64,000 nt of DNA, taken from the NCBI GenBank assembly GCA_039806065.1, contig JBDKJS010000083.1:5118-69117 (forward strand), written 5' to 3'. Position 1 is the first letter of the stretch. Each line of letters begins with the position of its first letter. Source of the stretch: JBDKJS01 sp039806065. Its GTDB lineage: Bacteria > Bacteroidota > Bacteroidia > AKYH767-A > 2013-40CM-41-45. This document shows, piece after piece, positions 9,451-19,736 of this stretch. Position numbers and translations under genes: made by a program. The notes below the pieces were generated by a model. That model was not told the DNA's origin. It was given only the letters and a program-made list of their open reading frames with translations, and did no database searches.

Positions 9451-10553
9451 GGGCGGGCAACTTTATAAATTTGATCCACTATATGAGCAGCTGCGTTGGG
9501 CAATGCTAAGTTTTTAATATTTTTTGCTAATGAAGCAGCATGTTCAGGATTGTTGATGAGTTGTGTAAGCAATGGTGCTAACTTAGTAGCGAGATCGTGA
9601 TCGGGAATTATTTCAGCGGCACCGTCTTTAACCAAGGCCAAGGCATTTTTGGTTTGATGATCTTCAGCTACGTTTGGAGAAGGAACTAGTACCGCAGGTT
9701 TGCCTACCATGCAAAGTTCACTAATGGTGCCCGCACCTGCCCTACTCACTATGATGTTTGCTGCGGCATAAGCGTCATTCATATTATTGATGAAAGGCGC
9801 AACAAAAACATTGCTATAATTTATGGCTGCATTACTTGCAGTGGAGGCATATAGTTTTCCGGTTTGCCAAATTAGTTGAATATTATGTTCTTTGAAAAAC
9901 GGCAGTAATGCTGTTACCGCTAGGTTTATGCTTCTGGCACCTAAGCTTCCTCCTAATATTAAAATTGTTTTATACTGAGATAAAAGGTTAAATTTAGCAA
10001 TTGCATCACCTTGTTCACTTTGTAAATTTTTCACCAGGTCCCTAATGGGGTTACCTGTAACCACAATTTTAGCAGGCTCAAAAAATTTCTCCATTCCATA
10101 ATAGGCTACACATACGAGGCTGGCTCGTTTGGCTAAAATTTTATTGGTTATACCGGCATAGGAATTTTGTTCTTGAATAACCGTAGGAATACGGAGTAAT
10201 GAAGCTGCAAATAACAATGGGCCGCTTGCATAGCCGCCTACCCCAACAGCCACATGTGGTTTCAACCGCTTAAGAAGTGCTATGCTTTTAACAATACTAA
10301 AAAATATTTTTAGCGGCAGTAATAAATTTTGGAAAGAAAGACTTCTTTGAAAGCCTGCTATATTTAGGCCTGTAATTTCATAGCCAGCTTCCGGTACTTT
10401 TTGCATTTCCATTTTACCGAGTGCTCCCACAAAGTGAATGGTTGTATGGTTGTTTACGAATTTAAGTTGATTGGCAATAGCAATAGCAGGAAAAATGTGC
10501 CCGCCTGTGCCACCGCCACTAATAATCACTTTTAATTTAGGAAACTGTTCCAT
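9447..10553 (-). CDS. murG: Lipid II synthase MurG (undecaprenyl-PP-MurNAc-pentapeptide GlcNAc transferase)
   Basis: 368 residues from the ATG at 10553. An in-frame start at 10601 lies inside ftsW and adds 16 residues without family similarity. The enzyme transfers GlcNAc from UDP-GlcNAc to lipid I at the inner face of the membrane. Motifs: the G loop ISGGGTGGHIFPAIAIA, VGGYASGPLLFAA, IQEQNSYAGITN, GGSLGARSIN and the UDP-GlcNAc-binding ISRAGAGTISEL. Only one base separates it from the ftsW stop, and it overlaps murC by 4 bases. Confidence 0.97.
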   Translation of the reverse strand: MEQFPKLKVIISGGGTGGHIFPAIAIANQLKFVNNHTTIHFVGALGKMEMQKVPEAGYEITGLNIAGFQRSLSFQNLLLPLKIFFSIVKSIALLKRLKPHVAVGVGGYASGPLLFAASLLRIPTVIQEQNSYAGITNKILAKRASLVCVAYYGMEKFFEPAKIVVTGNPIRDLVKNLQSEQGDAIAKFNLLSQYKTILILGGSLGARSINLAVTALLPFFKEHNIQLIWQTGKLYASTASNAAINYSNVFVAPFINNMNDAYAAANIIVSRAGAGTISELCMVGKPAVLVPSPNVAEDHQTKNALALVKDGAAEIIPDHDLATKLAPLLTQLINNPEHAASLAKNIKNLALPNAAAHIVDQIYKVARP

Positions 10554-10554
10554 A

Positions 10555-11718
10555 TTATGCTGCTTCGGTGTTTTCCAATGCCGATTTTTTTTCGAGCGCA
10601 ATTTGATGGCTCACACTTAGTATAATTCCAAGCGCCAATCCATTAAAAATTATATTGGTACCACCCATGCTTACTAATGGAAGTGGTTGGCCTGTAACTG
10701 GAAAAAGATTAACAGCAACTGCCATGTTGATCATTGCCTGAAACACCAAAAGAAAGCTGTAGCCAAATGCTAGTAAGGTGCCCAATGCTTTAGGATTGTA
10801 ATGCAAAAATTTGATGGTTCTAAAAAAAATGAGGAGGTAGCAAATAATTACTATTGACGAAAACAATATGCCATATTCTTCCACAATTATGGCAAAGATG
10901 AAGTCGGAATAAGGATGTGGCAAGTAGTTTCTCATATCACTATTCCCAGGTTTTTTTCCAGTAAGTCCACCGGTGGCAACAGCAATTTTTGCTTGAACAG
11001 CCTGATAGTTATCCTTATCATCTCCACTAGTAAAATTTTCGATTCGGGCCATCCAAGTAGCGGTTCGCCCATCATTTCCTAACAATTTCATTGTTCCGAT
11101 AAACAATGAGCAACACACAAGCACTATACCCACTAAATACAAAAGGTACTTGAATTTAATATTGGCTACAAAGAGCATTACCAAACAAGTAACAAATAAC
11201 ATAGCAGCTGTAGAAAGGTTAGCCGGTAAAATAAGCGCACACACCAGCAGAATAGGAATAAATACCGGCACTAGAAGTTCTTTAAAAGAAAGTTGCTGAT
11301 CTATTTTTTTGCTTAAGGCTCCAGCCAGGTAAAGAATGATGGCCACCTTTGCTATATCAGAAGTTTGAATGGTATTACCAATGATAGGTATCGTTAACCA
11401 ACGGCTTGCCGAATTCAAATTAGTTCCAAATACCAATGTAAATCCAAGCATAATGATAGACACCAACAATATCAATGGACCAAACCTTGTGAAGATGGTG
11501 TACTTCATTTTATTCACTAGATAAACTATAAATAAACCAAGGATTAAAGTGAAGGCATGCCTAAACAAATAAAATTCAGTATTCCCTTCTTGTTTTTTAT
11601 AGGCAAGTGTACCGGTGCTGGTATAAACTGCCACAGCAGAAAACAATGTTAGAATAAAGATGGCAATCCAAATCCCCTTATCCCCACTAAGATATTTATC
11701 AATCCATGTCCTATTCAT
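10555..11718 (-). CDS. ftsW: Septal peptidoglycan glycosyltransferase FtsW
   Basis: 387 residues with about ten hydrophobic segments. SEDS-family polymerase that works with the transpeptidase encoded by ftsI in the same operon. Family signatures: TIPIIGNTIQTSDIAK in the conserved region around residue 110, PHPYSDFIFAIIVEEYGI (~270) and LPLVSMGGTNIIFNGLALG near the end. It lies 9 bases after murD, and its stop is followed after one base by the murG start. Confidence 0.95.
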   Translation of the reverse strand: MNRTWIDKYLSGDKGIWIAIFILTLFSAVAVYTSTGTLAYKKQEGNTEFYLFRHAFTLILGLFIVYLVNKMKYTIFTRFGPLILLVSIIMLGFTLVFGTNLNSASRWLTIPIIGNTIQTSDIAKVAIILYLAGALSKKIDQQLSFKELLVPVFIPILLVCALILPANLSTAAMLFVTCLVMLFVANIKFKYLLYLVGIVLVCCSLFIGTMKLLGNDGRTATWMARIENFTSGDDKDNYQAVQAKIAVATGGLTGKKPGNSDMRNYLPHPYSDFIFAIIVEEYGILFSSIVIICYLLIFFRTIKFLHYNPKALGTLLAFGYSFLLVFQAMINMAVAVNLFPVTGQPLPLVSMGGTNIIFNGLALGIILSVSHQIALEKKSALENTEAA

Positions 11719-11727
11719 TGTAATTTA

Positions 11728-13074
11728 TTATAGTGCCCTTACAGCATTTTTAAATTGGCGACCTCTGTCTTCATAGTTTTCAAACAAATCAAAACTTGCG
11801 CAGGCAGGTGAGAGCAATACTGCTTCACCTTTTTTTGCAATTGCATACGCTTTATTTACCGCCTCAGTAGCGGTGGTAGTTTCTACAATAGTAGGAACAA
11901 TGCCATTAAAGGCAGCAAGAATTTTTTTATTATCAGTGCCAAGACATACAATTGCTTTTACCTTATCCTTCACTAGATCAGCCAACATAAGATAATCATT
12001 ACCCTTATCAACCCCACCCAAAATTAGCACGGTTGGTTTTACCATACTTTCAAGGGCATACCAAGTAGAATTGATATTAGTTGCCTTTGAATCATTAATA
12101 AATTCAATGCCATTAACATTGGCTACCATCTCCAGTCTATGTTCAGCATTTTTAAAATCGTTCAGGCTTTCTCTTACGGTTTCACTTCTAATGTCTAAAA
12201 GTTTTGCAGCAATGCCTGCCGCCATTGAATTATACTGATTGTGTTTACCTTGCAAGGCGAGTTCGTGAATTAACATAGTGAATGAGTTTTGGTTAGTATT
12301 GATTTGAATTTGATTGTTGATAATAGAAGCTCCAATAGGGAGTGGTTGGGTAATAGAAATAGGAAATTGGGCTGCCTTACCATTGATTCTGTTTATGTTT
12401 GCAATAGTAATAGGGTCATCGGCACAATAAATAAAGGCATCTTGATCAATTTGATTGCGCGTTATTCCAAATTTTGAAATAATATAATTATCTAAATTAT
12501 AGTCGTACCGATCTAAATGATCTGGTGTAATGTTTGTGAGGATGGCAATATTGACTCTGAGGTCTTGGCACCCATCTAATTGAAAGCTACTAAGCTCAAG
12601 CACAAAGAAATCAAAGTCGGCATTAATTAATTGCATGGCCATACTCTTTCCAATATTTCCAGCCACAGCCACCTTCAAACCAGCCTTTTTTAAAATATGA
12701 AATACTAGGCCGGTGGTGGTAGTTTTACCATTAGTACCAGTGATGGCTATTATTTTAGCTTTGGTAAAACGAGCGGCAAATGCTATTTCGTCAATTATTT
12801 GAATGCCCTTAAGCTTGGCCGATTGAATGATTGGCACCTTATCAGGAATACCCGGACTTTTAATAATTATAGTTGCCGATAAAATTTTATCAGTATTATG
12901 GCCGCCCTCTTCAAAAGGAATGGCCTGTTCAATCAATAAGTCTTTATACAACTGCTTAATACTTCCACTGTCAGAAACAAATACAGCAAAGCCCTTGGCT
13001 TTTGCCAAAAGGGCTGCCCCAGTACCACTTTCACCGGCACCTAGGATGACTATATTTTGTTGAGATTGGGTCAT
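11728..13074 (-). CDS. murD: UDP-MurNAc-L-alanine--D-glutamate ligase MurD
   Basis: 448 residues. Adds D-glutamate to UDP-MurNAc-L-Ala with ATP. Features: the N-terminal nucleotide-type domain (IVILGAGESGTGAALLAKA), SPGIP, the P-loop [16 protein letters not shown] (~112), LELSSFQLD, NITPDHLDRY (~185), and the C-terminal FINDSKATN (~320), GGVDKGND and LLSPACASFDLFENYEDRG. The last two segments distinguish it from MurC and MurE. It sits 7 bases after mraY. Confidence 0.97.
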   Translation of the reverse strand: MTQSQQNIVILGAGESGTGAALLAKAKGFAVFVSDSGSIKQLYKDLLIEQAIPFEEGGHNTDKILSATIIIKSPGIPDKVPIIQSAKLKGIQIIDEIAFAARFTKAKIIAITGTNGKTTTTGLVFHILKKAGLKVAVAGNIGKSMAMQLINADFDFFVLELSSFQLDGCQDLRVNIAILTNITPDHLDRYDYNLDNYIISKFGITRNQIDQDAFIYCADDPITIANINRINGKAAQFPISITQPLPIGASIINNQIQINTNQNSFTMLIHELALQGKHNQYNSMAAGIAAKLLDIRSETVRESLNDFKNAEHRLEMVANVNGIEFINDSKATNINSTWYALESMVKPTVLILGGVDKGNDYLMLADLVKDKVKAIVCLGTDNKKILAAFNGIVPTIVETTTATEAVNKAYAIAKKGEAVLLSPACASFDLFENYEDRGRQFKNAVRAL

Positions 13075-13081
13075 CAGAATC

Positions 13082-14353
13082 CTATCTAAGTTTAAGTGTT
13101 ATGATTGTTAGAATGGCTAGCATGATACCGATGATCCAAAATCGCGTTACAATTTTAGCTTCGGCATAACCTTCCTTTTGGTAGTGATGGTGCAATGGCG
13201 CCATTTTAAAAAGTCTATTGGCACGAGCATATTCAATGCCATGCTTTCTCTTTTGGTATTTAAAATACCAAACTTGTAAAATGACTGATAAATTTTCTAC
13301 TAGGAAGATGCCACATAATATGGGTATGAGCAATTCTTTTCTAATGCAAATAGCAAATACTGCAATAATTCCACCAATGGCTAATGAACCGGTATCGCCC
13401 ATAAAAACCTGAGCTGGGTAACTGTTATACCATAGAAATCCTACACAAGCACCAACAAATGCTCCCATAAAAATAACCAATTCGCCACTATTGGGGATAT
13501 ACATTATATTTAAATAATTAGCAAATACTGTATTGCCGCTTACATATGCCAAGATCCCCAAGGTAGTTCCTATTATGGCTGAAGTGCCAGTGGCCAATCC
13601 ATCAATGCCATCAGTGATGTTTGCTCCATTAGAAACAGCCGTTACAATAAAAATCACTATCGGAATAAAGATCAGCCAGGCATATTTATCACTGTCTAAA
13701 CCCATCCACGACACAATCGTTCCGTAGTCAAATTCATGATTTTTTACAAAAGGGATTGTAGTTTTTAAAGATTTTATGGATTCCTTTTTGAATAGGAGTT
13801 CTTCGTTATTTCGGGCATCGTCAATCAATGATTTGGCGGTATGATTCAAGTTTACTTGTTCTGCCACTGCTTTTTCTTTGACTACTACATATTGATTGAA
13901 GTAAAGTGTGAGGGCAATTACCAGTCCTAGTCCTACTTGTCCAATAACTTTAAATTTACCTGCTAGCCCAGCTTTATCTTTTCTAAAAACCTTAATATAA
14001 TCATCTAAGAAACCAATGAACCCCAGCCACACCGTAGTAACTACCATGATAATTATATACACATTCAATACTCGAGCAAAGAGTAAAGTAGGAATAAGAA
14101 TGGCGGTGAGCATGATAAGACCACCCATGGTAGGGGTACCTTGTTTTTTCTTTTCCCCTTCTAGACCAAGGTCTCGCACCAACTCTCCCACTTGCTTTTT
14201 ATGTAAGTAGTTTATAATCTTTTTTCCAAGTACTAACGAAATAAGTAATGAAAGAATGATAGCGCAGGCAGCTCTAAAACTGATGTATTGAAATACACCC
14301 GCTCCAACGAAATTAAATTCATGATCAAGATATCTGAATAGGTAGTAAAACAT
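13082..14353 (-). CDS. mraY: Phospho-MurNAc-pentapeptide transferase MraY
   Basis: Makes lipid I by moving phospho-MurNAc-pentapeptide to undecaprenyl phosphate. It is a polytopic membrane enzyme of 423 residues, against ~360 in E. coli. Motifs: [11 protein letters not shown] (~72), FLDDYIKV with the catalytic aspartates (~117), [15 protein letters not shown] (~243), [13 protein letters not shown] and APLHHHYQ (~390). The extra length is mostly one hydrophilic stretch (~165-225, rich in K/E/N) between membrane segments, which I believe is common in Bacteroidota. Its start codon overlaps the murE stop (TGATG). Confidence 0.97.
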   Translation of the reverse strand: MFYYLFRYLDHEFNFVGAGVFQYISFRAACAIILSLLISLVLGKKIINYLHKKQVGELVRDLGLEGEKKKQGTPTMGGLIMLTAILIPTLLFARVLNVYIIIMVVTTVWLGFIGFLDDYIKVFRKDKAGLAGKFKVIGQVGLGLVIALTLYFNQYVVVKEKAVAEQVNLNHTAKSLIDDARNNEELLFKKESIKSLKTTIPFVKNHEFDYGTIVSWMGLDSDKYAWLIFIPIVIFIVTAVSNGANITDGIDGLATGTSAIIGTTLGILAYVSGNTVFANYLNIMYIPNSGELVIFMGAFVGACVGFLWYNSYPAQVFMGDTGSLAIGGIIAVFAICIRKELLIPILCGIFLVENLSVILQVWYFKYQKRKHGIEYARANRLFKMAPLHHHYQKEGYAEAKIVTRFWIIGIMLAILTIITLKLR

Positions 14354-15816
14354 CAGGCTTTTATTTGATTAAGCATTTGGATTAGTATTTCTTTATCATT
14401 GAAGGGGTATTTTACACCATTTATTTCTTGATATTTTTCATGTCCTTTTCCTGCAATTAGAATGATGTCACCAGCATTGGCTAACATGCAAGCTGTTTTA
14501 ATAGCTTCTTTTCTATCAACAATACTGAGTACTTTTTTCATTTTGCTTGGAGAGACTCCCAATTCCATTTGTTTTATTATTTCGAGTGGATCTTCATTGC
14601 GCGGATTATCAGCAGTAAAAATCACTTTAGAACTCTTCTCACATGCTATTGCTGCCATTAAGGGTCTTTTGGATGTATCTCTATTTCCACCACACCCCAC
14701 TACTGTAATTACATTTGTCTTCCCATTATTTATATCGTTGATGGTGTTTAGTACATTCTCCAATGCGTCAGGCGTGTGTGCATAATCAACAATCCCCACT
14801 ATATTGGTTTCTGATTTTACATAATCAAATCTACCCTCTACACTGGTGAGCGTACTTAGAATGGTAAGTGTGTCTAATTCATTTTGTCCGAGCAATACAG
14901 CTGTAGCATACACAGCCAACAAATTATAGGCATTAAAGGACCCCACTAACCGAAAGTGAACATCGTGCGATGCAATGTTTAACTGCAACCCAGAAAATTG
15001 ATTTTCTATTATCCTTACTTTAAAATCGGCAAGAGACCTAAGGGCATATATTTTTTTTGTAGCCTTAGTGTTTTGCAGCATATAAGTTCCATTCTTATCA
15101 TCAGCATTGGTAAGTGCAAATGCATCGGCTGGCAAAATATCAAAAAAACCTTTTTTAGCATCTCTATAGGCTTCAAATGTTTTATGATAATCTAAATGAT
15201 CGTGTGTAAGATTGGTAAACACACCGCCAGCAAATTTAATACCGGCTATTCTCTTTTGCACAACTGCGTGTGAGCTTACCTCCATAAAGCAATAAGTACA
15301 GCCTGCACTTACCATGTTATCTAGCAATCGATTTAACTGAACTGGGTCAGGGGTAGTGTGGGTACTTGGTACCACGGCATCATCAACATGATTTTGAACG
15401 GTACTAATCAATCCGGTTTTATGGCCAGCAGCTTTAAAAAATTTATATAGCATGGTGGCCGTAGTAGTTTTTCCATTGGTACCAGTAATTCCGATAAGTT
15501 TTATTTTTTCAGAAGGATTATCAAAATAGTTGGCAGCAATAATGGCAAGCGCAACTGCAGAATCTTTCACCTTAATATAAGTAATACCTTCATGAATGAT
15601 TGCTGGAAAATCTTGAACTACAACTGCCACCACACCCGAATCGAGCACTTGGTTGATGTACAAATGGCCATCAGCATTGCCGCCTTTAAGCGCAATAAAA
15701 AGTGATCCTTCAACTACCGCACGTGAGTCGAAACAAATTTCACTTATATTCAAATCTGTGTTCCCTTTAATTTCAATAAGGCTCACTTTATAAAGGATGT
15801 CGCGGAGTAGTTTCAT
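14353..15816 (-). CDS. murE: UDP-MurNAc-tripeptide synthetase MurE (meso-DAP type)
   Basis: 487 residues. Adds the third stem-peptide residue. Features: [11 protein letters not shown], the P-loop [14 protein letters not shown] (~110), [13 protein letters not shown] (~180), LTHDHLDYH (~205), DYAHTPDAL (~340), [14 protein letters not shown] and [11 protein letters not shown] (~410). The DNPR tetrapeptide is the known specificity mark for meso-diaminopimelate (lysine enzymes differ), so a DAP-type peptidoglycan is expected. Stop and start codons overlap by one base with ftsI upstream (TAATG) and similarly with mraY downstream. Confidence 0.97.
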   Translation of the reverse strand: MKLLRDILYKVSLIEIKGNTDLNISEICFDSRAVVEGSLFIALKGGNADGHLYINQVLDSGVVAVVVQDFPAIIHEGITYIKVKDSAVALAIIAANYFDNPSEKIKLIGITGTNGKTTTATMLYKFFKAAGHKTGLISTVQNHVDDAVVPSTHTTPDPVQLNRLLDNMVSAGCTYCFMEVSSHAVVQKRIAGIKFAGGVFTNLTHDHLDYHKTFEAYRDAKKGFFDILPADAFALTNADDKNGTYMLQNTKATKKIYALRSLADFKVRIIENQFSGLQLNIASHDVHFRLVGSFNAYNLLAVYATAVLLGQNELDTLTILSTLTSVEGRFDYVKSETNIVGIVDYAHTPDALENVLNTINDINNGKTNVITVVGCGGNRDTSKRPLMAAIACEKSSKVIFTADNPRNEDPLEIIKQMELGVSPSKMKKVLSIVDRKEAIKTACMLANAGDIILIAGKGHEKYQEINGVKYPFNDKEILIQMLNQIKA

Positions 15817-17942
15817 TAGCCAAGTACAAGTAATATGGTTCTGCCTTTTGATAGTTTGGTTCCAGGTTCAATAGACTGTTGTTGCACGGCACCTTTTCCA
15901 GTAATGCTCACCTGAAGGCCGTTGTTTTCTAATAAAAAAATGGCATCACTTGCAGTCATTCCTCGCACATCCGGCATGGTACCTTTGGTGACTGAAATTT
16001 TTTGAGCAATAGGTTTTCCATTTTTATCCACCACAGCTACAACATCAGCATCAGAGGCAGAAGTTTGCAGTGGCATGGCAATACTTTGATATACTTTCTT
16101 CAGTTCAGATTGGGTAGCTTTACGTGCACTTGGCCAAGTAACTGATTTATGATCTGCAAATTCTCCTTCAATATCGGGGTGCATTTCTAAATGATTGGCA
16201 TACACTTTATCTGATATTTCTTGAAATACAGGTGCAGCTATTACACCCGCTAAATACACCCCTTCTGAAGGGCCATTAATAATTACAGCACAGCTATACT
16301 TTGGGTCCTTTGCAGGAAAATATCCTACAAAGCTTGCTTGATAGCTCATGTGACTTTTATCATACCCGTAGCGAGGTTTGGCAATTTGTGCAGTACCCGT
16401 TTTACCTGCAATTTTATATTTAGAACTTTTCAATGTTCTGGCAGATCCATTTAGTACCACTGCTTCAAGGAGTAACTTTACAGAATCAATAGCGGCTTGC
16501 GAAGCTATACTGCTGTCCATTACTTCAGGGTTGAAGGATTTAACCAGTTGTCCATGATTTTTTATTTCTTTCACAAACATGGGCTTAACCATTTTACCAT
16601 TGTTAGCAATGGCATTATAGAAGGTAAGCATTTGAAGGGGTGTAATAGCCACTTCATACCCCACACTAATCCATGGCAAACTCACTATGTGGTGCCAATC
16701 TTTATCAGTAGTATTTTTAATTCTAGACTTGCCTGCTCCACTTATTTGTAACGTTAGAGGATGATTTAGCTTATAACTGTGCAACGCATCCATAAACTGT
16801 TGAGCGTTTTTTCTGAAATAATTAGTTATGAGCGTAGATATTCCCACATTGCTAGAGTTTTCAAAAACTTCTCTGATGCTAAGTTTGGATCGTTTGGGCG
16901 CATGGACATCTCTCATTGTTTGGGTGCCAAATATTTTAGTCCCGTTGCCAACAAATACTGTATCATAAGTACTTACTTGATGTTTTTCAAACAAGGCTAG
17001 CATAGATGCTGTTTTCATGGTGCTCCCTGGTTCAGCTGCTTCAGCAATGGCATAATTAAAATCTTCTTCATAAATTCCCTTAGCTGTTCTACTTAAATTA
17101 GCTATGGCCTTTATTTGCCCTGTTGCTACCTCCATTAGTATGGCACATCCATGATCTGCGTCATGCAGTTGAAGTTGCTTCATTAAGGCGTTTTCGGCTA
17201 CATCTTGAATATTTATATCAATGGTTGTATAAATATCATTTCCATCCTTGGGTTCAATTTGACTTTCTTGGTCAATGGGAATGTAAACATTCCCGGGCAT
17301 TCGTTGCATGATGCGTTGGCCTCCCACCCCTTTCAGGTCATTGTTAAAAGCCGCTTCAATTCCAACTGGTTTTACGTTTCGCATAGTACCAATGGTGCGC
17401 TGCGCAAGAAGTTTAAATGGCAATTCGCGCCTGTTGCGTTGCTCAATAATGAGCCCTCCTTTATAACGGCCTCTCTCAAAAATAGGAAATTTTCTTAGGC
17501 GTTTCATTTGAGCATAACTAGCTCCTTTAAATAATAGGCAATACCTATTTTGTTGAATACGGGCATCTCTAATTAATTTTTCATAGGCAACCGAAGTTTT
17601 ATCATCGAACAGGCTGGACAATGAATCGGCAAGAGCACCTACGCTATCATTAAAAACACTTTTTTCTAAAGAAGCAATTCCTGGGTCCATAAAAATATCA
17701 TAGATCGGAACAGAAGTAGATAATAATTCACCATTATCAGCAAGAATATTTCCTCTGCTGGCTTCAATTGTTTGAATAGTTGTTTTCACCTTCGCTAATT
17801 CTGCCCGCCATTTATCGCCTTCCACAGTTTGTAGGTATATTATTCTGCCAACAATGCACAGCGCAAAAGTGAGTATCATAAAAAATATAAAATATATTTT
17901 TTTGAACACTAATTGCTTTTTATCATTTGTCTGGCTACCCAT
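15816..17942 (-). CDS. ftsI: Penicillin-binding protein FtsI with one PASTA domain
   Basis: 708 residues from the ATG at 17942, two bases after the ftsL stop region. The longer in-frame start at 17993 lies inside ftsL and is less likely. Septal transpeptidase: one N-terminal membrane segment (FFMILTFALCIVGRII), a dimerisation domain (~60-230), and a transpeptidase domain with PGSTMK (SxxK), SSNVG (SxN) and GKTGTAQ (KTG). The last ~60 residues form one PASTA domain (MPDVRGMTASDAIFLLENNG). PASTA on FtsI is absent from E. coli but common in Firmicutes and Bacteroidota; it may sense cell-wall fragments. Confidence 0.95.
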   Translation of the reverse strand: MGSQTNDKKQLVFKKIYFIFFMILTFALCIVGRIIYLQTVEGDKWRAELAKVKTTIQTIEASRGNILADNGELLSTSVPIYDIFMDPGIASLEKSVFNDSVGALADSLSSLFDDKTSVAYEKLIRDARIQQNRYCLLFKGASYAQMKRLRKFPIFERGRYKGGLIIEQRNRRELPFKLLAQRTIGTMRNVKPVGIEAAFNNDLKGVGGQRIMQRMPGNVYIPIDQESQIEPKDGNDIYTTIDINIQDVAENALMKQLQLHDADHGCAILMEVATGQIKAIANLSRTAKGIYEEDFNYAIAEAAEPGSTMKTASMLALFEKHQVSTYDTVFVGNGTKIFGTQTMRDVHAPKRSKLSIREVFENSSNVGISTLITNYFRKNAQQFMDALHSYKLNHPLTLQISGAGKSRIKNTTDKDWHHIVSLPWISVGYEVAITPLQMLTFYNAIANNGKMVKPMFVKEIKNHGQLVKSFNPEVMDSSIASQAAIDSVKLLLEAVVLNGSARTLKSSKYKIAGKTGTAQIAKPRYGYDKSHMSYQASFVGYFPAKDPKYSCAVIINGPSEGVYLAGVIAAPVFQEISDKVYANHLEMHPDIEGEFADHKSVTWPSARKATQSELKKVYQSIAMPLQTSASDADVVAVVDKNGKPIAQKISVTKGTMPDVRGMTASDAIFLLENNGLQVSITGKGAVQQQSIEPGTKLSKGRTILLVLG

Positions 17943-17943
17943 T

Positions 17944-18336
17944 TTATTGCTCTGTTGTGGTTTGGTGGAGGTGAATAATATGAGGTGCATCATTTTTTGA
18001 TTCTTTCAAATCAAACGGTGCGGTAAGTCGGGCTACTTCTGTTTGCTTACTTCTAAACATAAATTCAGAGCTCACACTGATGTATTCATTTCGTTTCTCT
18101 TTCAATTCTTTTTTTACTGCATCAATTTTTCTTAGTCGTGCTTCTGCTGCATAACCATTATAGATATAAAACATTGAAAGTGCCACTATCCAAAGGATAA
18201 AAGGGAACTGTCGAGCAAAGGTGTCTTTTTCTAAAAGGCCATTGAGGTTAAATATCTTGATCCAAGCACGAAGATTTTTTTGGTACTTGTTTTTAGATGA
18301 TGCTAACTCATTGCTATTTTCTTGTTCTTCTGACAT
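17944..18336 (-). CDS. ftsL: FtsL-like bitopic division protein
   Basis: 130 residues: a polar N-terminus (~45), one membrane segment (FILWIVALSMFYIYNGYAA, ~47-66), then an alanine/glutamate/lysine-rich predicted coiled coil (RLRKIDAVKKELKEKRNEY). This is the topology of FtsL, which forms a complex with FtsQ and FtsB. Sequence similarity to E. coli FtsL is not visible; the call rests on topology and position between rsmH and ftsI. Its start shares one base with the rsmH stop (TAATG). Confidence 0.8.
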   Translation of the reverse strand: MSEEQENSNELASSKNKYQKNLRAWIKIFNLNGLLEKDTFARQFPFILWIVALSMFYIYNGYAAEARLRKIDAVKKELKEKRNEYISVSSEFMFRSKQTEVARLTAPFDLKESKNDAPHIIHLHQTTTEQ

Positions 18337-19247
18337 TAGATTTTGGTAGCTATTCTAAGGTGCGCGCTTCTGGAACGGGGATTTTTTTGTTGTTCATCAG
18401 CAGAGGGCACTATGGGTTTTTTATGGAGTAATTTAAATGAAGATGGCTCTACAGTTCCAAATAACATGGCAGCAGGATCATCTTCAATAGGTGAGCTTAA
18501 AGATCCTTTGGTCATAAATTTTTTAACCATTCTGTCTTCAAGTGAATGATAGGTAAGTACTACTAAACGTGCTCCGGCTTCCATCATTGATTCACAGTCA
18601 AGCAATAAATCTTGAAGCACGGCCAGCTCTTGGTTCACCTCAATTCTAATAGCTTGGAATACCTTAGACCAAAATCCACTTTCATCCCATGGTGGAGCCA
18701 GTGGGGATAAAATTTTTTTTAGGTCATTGATGCTATCTATTGGTTGATTTAACCTAGCGCTAACAATTACATTTACAATGGCTTTACTATTTTGCAATTC
18801 ACCATATTCTTTAAAAATTCTAAGCAAATTATCTTCCGTGTATTGATTCAATAAATCCTTTGCATTGAGCTGTTGTGCTCTATTCATCCTCATATCTAAC
18901 AAGGCTTCAAATCGGAAGCTAAAGCCTCTTTCAGCTTCATCAAACTGATGGGAAGAAACGCCCAAGTCAAGCAGCAAGCCGTTAATGGGCATTGCATCAA
19001 AATATCGAAGATGGTTTTTGATGTACTTAAAATTAGATCTGATTAGTGTAAGTTTTTCATGGGTGAATGCGTTGTCAATGGCATCTTGATCTTGATCAAA
19101 GGCAAATAATCTTCCACTGGCAAGTTGATCCACAATTTTTCTTGAATGGCCTCCGCCACCGAAAGTAGCATCAACAAAAACCCCACCTCTTTCAAGGTCT
19201 AGTGCGAGCACACTTTCATCTAACAAAACTGGTTCATGATAGCTCAT
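18336..19247 (-). CDS. rsmH: 16S rRNA (cytosine1402-N4)-methyltransferase RsmH (MraW)
   Basis: 303 residues. Methylates N4 of C1402 in the ribosomal P site using SAM. Motifs: YHEPVLLDESV at the N-terminus, FVDATFGGGGHSRKI for SAM binding, ILLDLGVSSHQFDEAERGF-like sequence near 95 (GLLLDLGVSSHQFD), the MRMN segment, and VLTYHSLEDRMVKKF near 230. The C-terminus (NPRSRSAHLRIATKI) is the usual one. It overlaps the end of mraZ by 14 bases. Confidence 0.97.
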   Translation of the reverse strand: MSYHEPVLLDESVLALDLERGGVFVDATFGGGGHSRKIVDQLASGRLFAFDQDQDAIDNAFTHEKLTLIRSNFKYIKNHLRYFDAMPINGLLLDLGVSSHQFDEAERGFSFRFEALLDMRMNRAQQLNAKDLLNQYTEDNLLRIFKEYGELQNSKAIVNVIVSARLNQPIDSINDLKKILSPLAPPWDESGFWSKVFQAIRIEVNQELAVLQDLLLDCESMMEAGARLVVLTYHSLEDRMVKKFMTKGSLSSPIEDDPAAMLFGTVEPSSFKLLHKKPIVPSADEQQKNPRSRSAHLRIATKI

Positions 19248-19701
19248 CTTCCTCCTCCTTTTTACCCATTACTGCCTCGGCCAGATCGGCCATATCACTA
19301 CTATCGGCATTGATAAAAGCATCATACGCCTTTTGCGACCAGAGCTCTATTCTATTGCCATAAGCAAATATGACCATGTCTTTTTCAATTCCTGCATAGT
19401 CCAGGAGCGATTTAGGCAGTAGTAATCTATTGCTAGCATCCAACTCAAGAGGTGTGGCTCCATTGTTAAACTTCCTTATGAAATCACGATTTTTTTTAAT
19501 GAAAATATTTTTCGCATTCACTTTATCAGATATGGCCTCCCATTCCTTTTTAGTGAAGAGTACCAGGTGTTTTTCAAAACCACGGTTCACCACAAAGTAG
19601 CGTTGCTCTTTAGCCGGGATTTGTTTTTTCAAACCCATCGGTAAGAGGAAACGACCTTTGTTATCAACCGTACATGGAAATTCGCCTATATAGCCTGCCA
19701 T
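19234..19701 (-). CDS. mraZ: MraZ, transcriptional regulator of the dcw operon
   Basis: 155 residues from the ATG at 19701 (MAGYIGEFPCTVDNKGRF). An upstream in-frame start at 19743 would place 14 non-conserved residues inside the operator and is rejected. Two AbrB-like halves each carry a D-x-x-x-R motif (DNKGR and DASNR). In other bacteria MraZ forms a ring and binds direct repeats ahead of its own gene to regulate the whole operon. Matching repeats lie at 19737-19762. The acidic tail (EEEDELS) overlaps the start of rsmH. Confidence 0.95.
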   Translation of the reverse strand: MAGYIGEFPCTVDNKGRFLLPMGLKKQIPAKEQRYFVVNRGFEKHLVLFTKKEWEAISDKVNAKNIFIKKNRDFIRKFNNGATPLELDASNRLLLPKSLLDYAGIEKDMVIFAYGNRIELWSQKAYDAFINADSSDMADLAEAVMGKKEEEDELS

Positions 19702-19736
19702 ATTGAATAATATGAGGGGTAAATTTAAAACAAATA

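Noticed and set aside
14462..14785. 107-residue plus-strand frame inside murE
   Set aside because: Antisense to the MurE C-terminal motifs DNPR and DYAHTPD; shadow frame.
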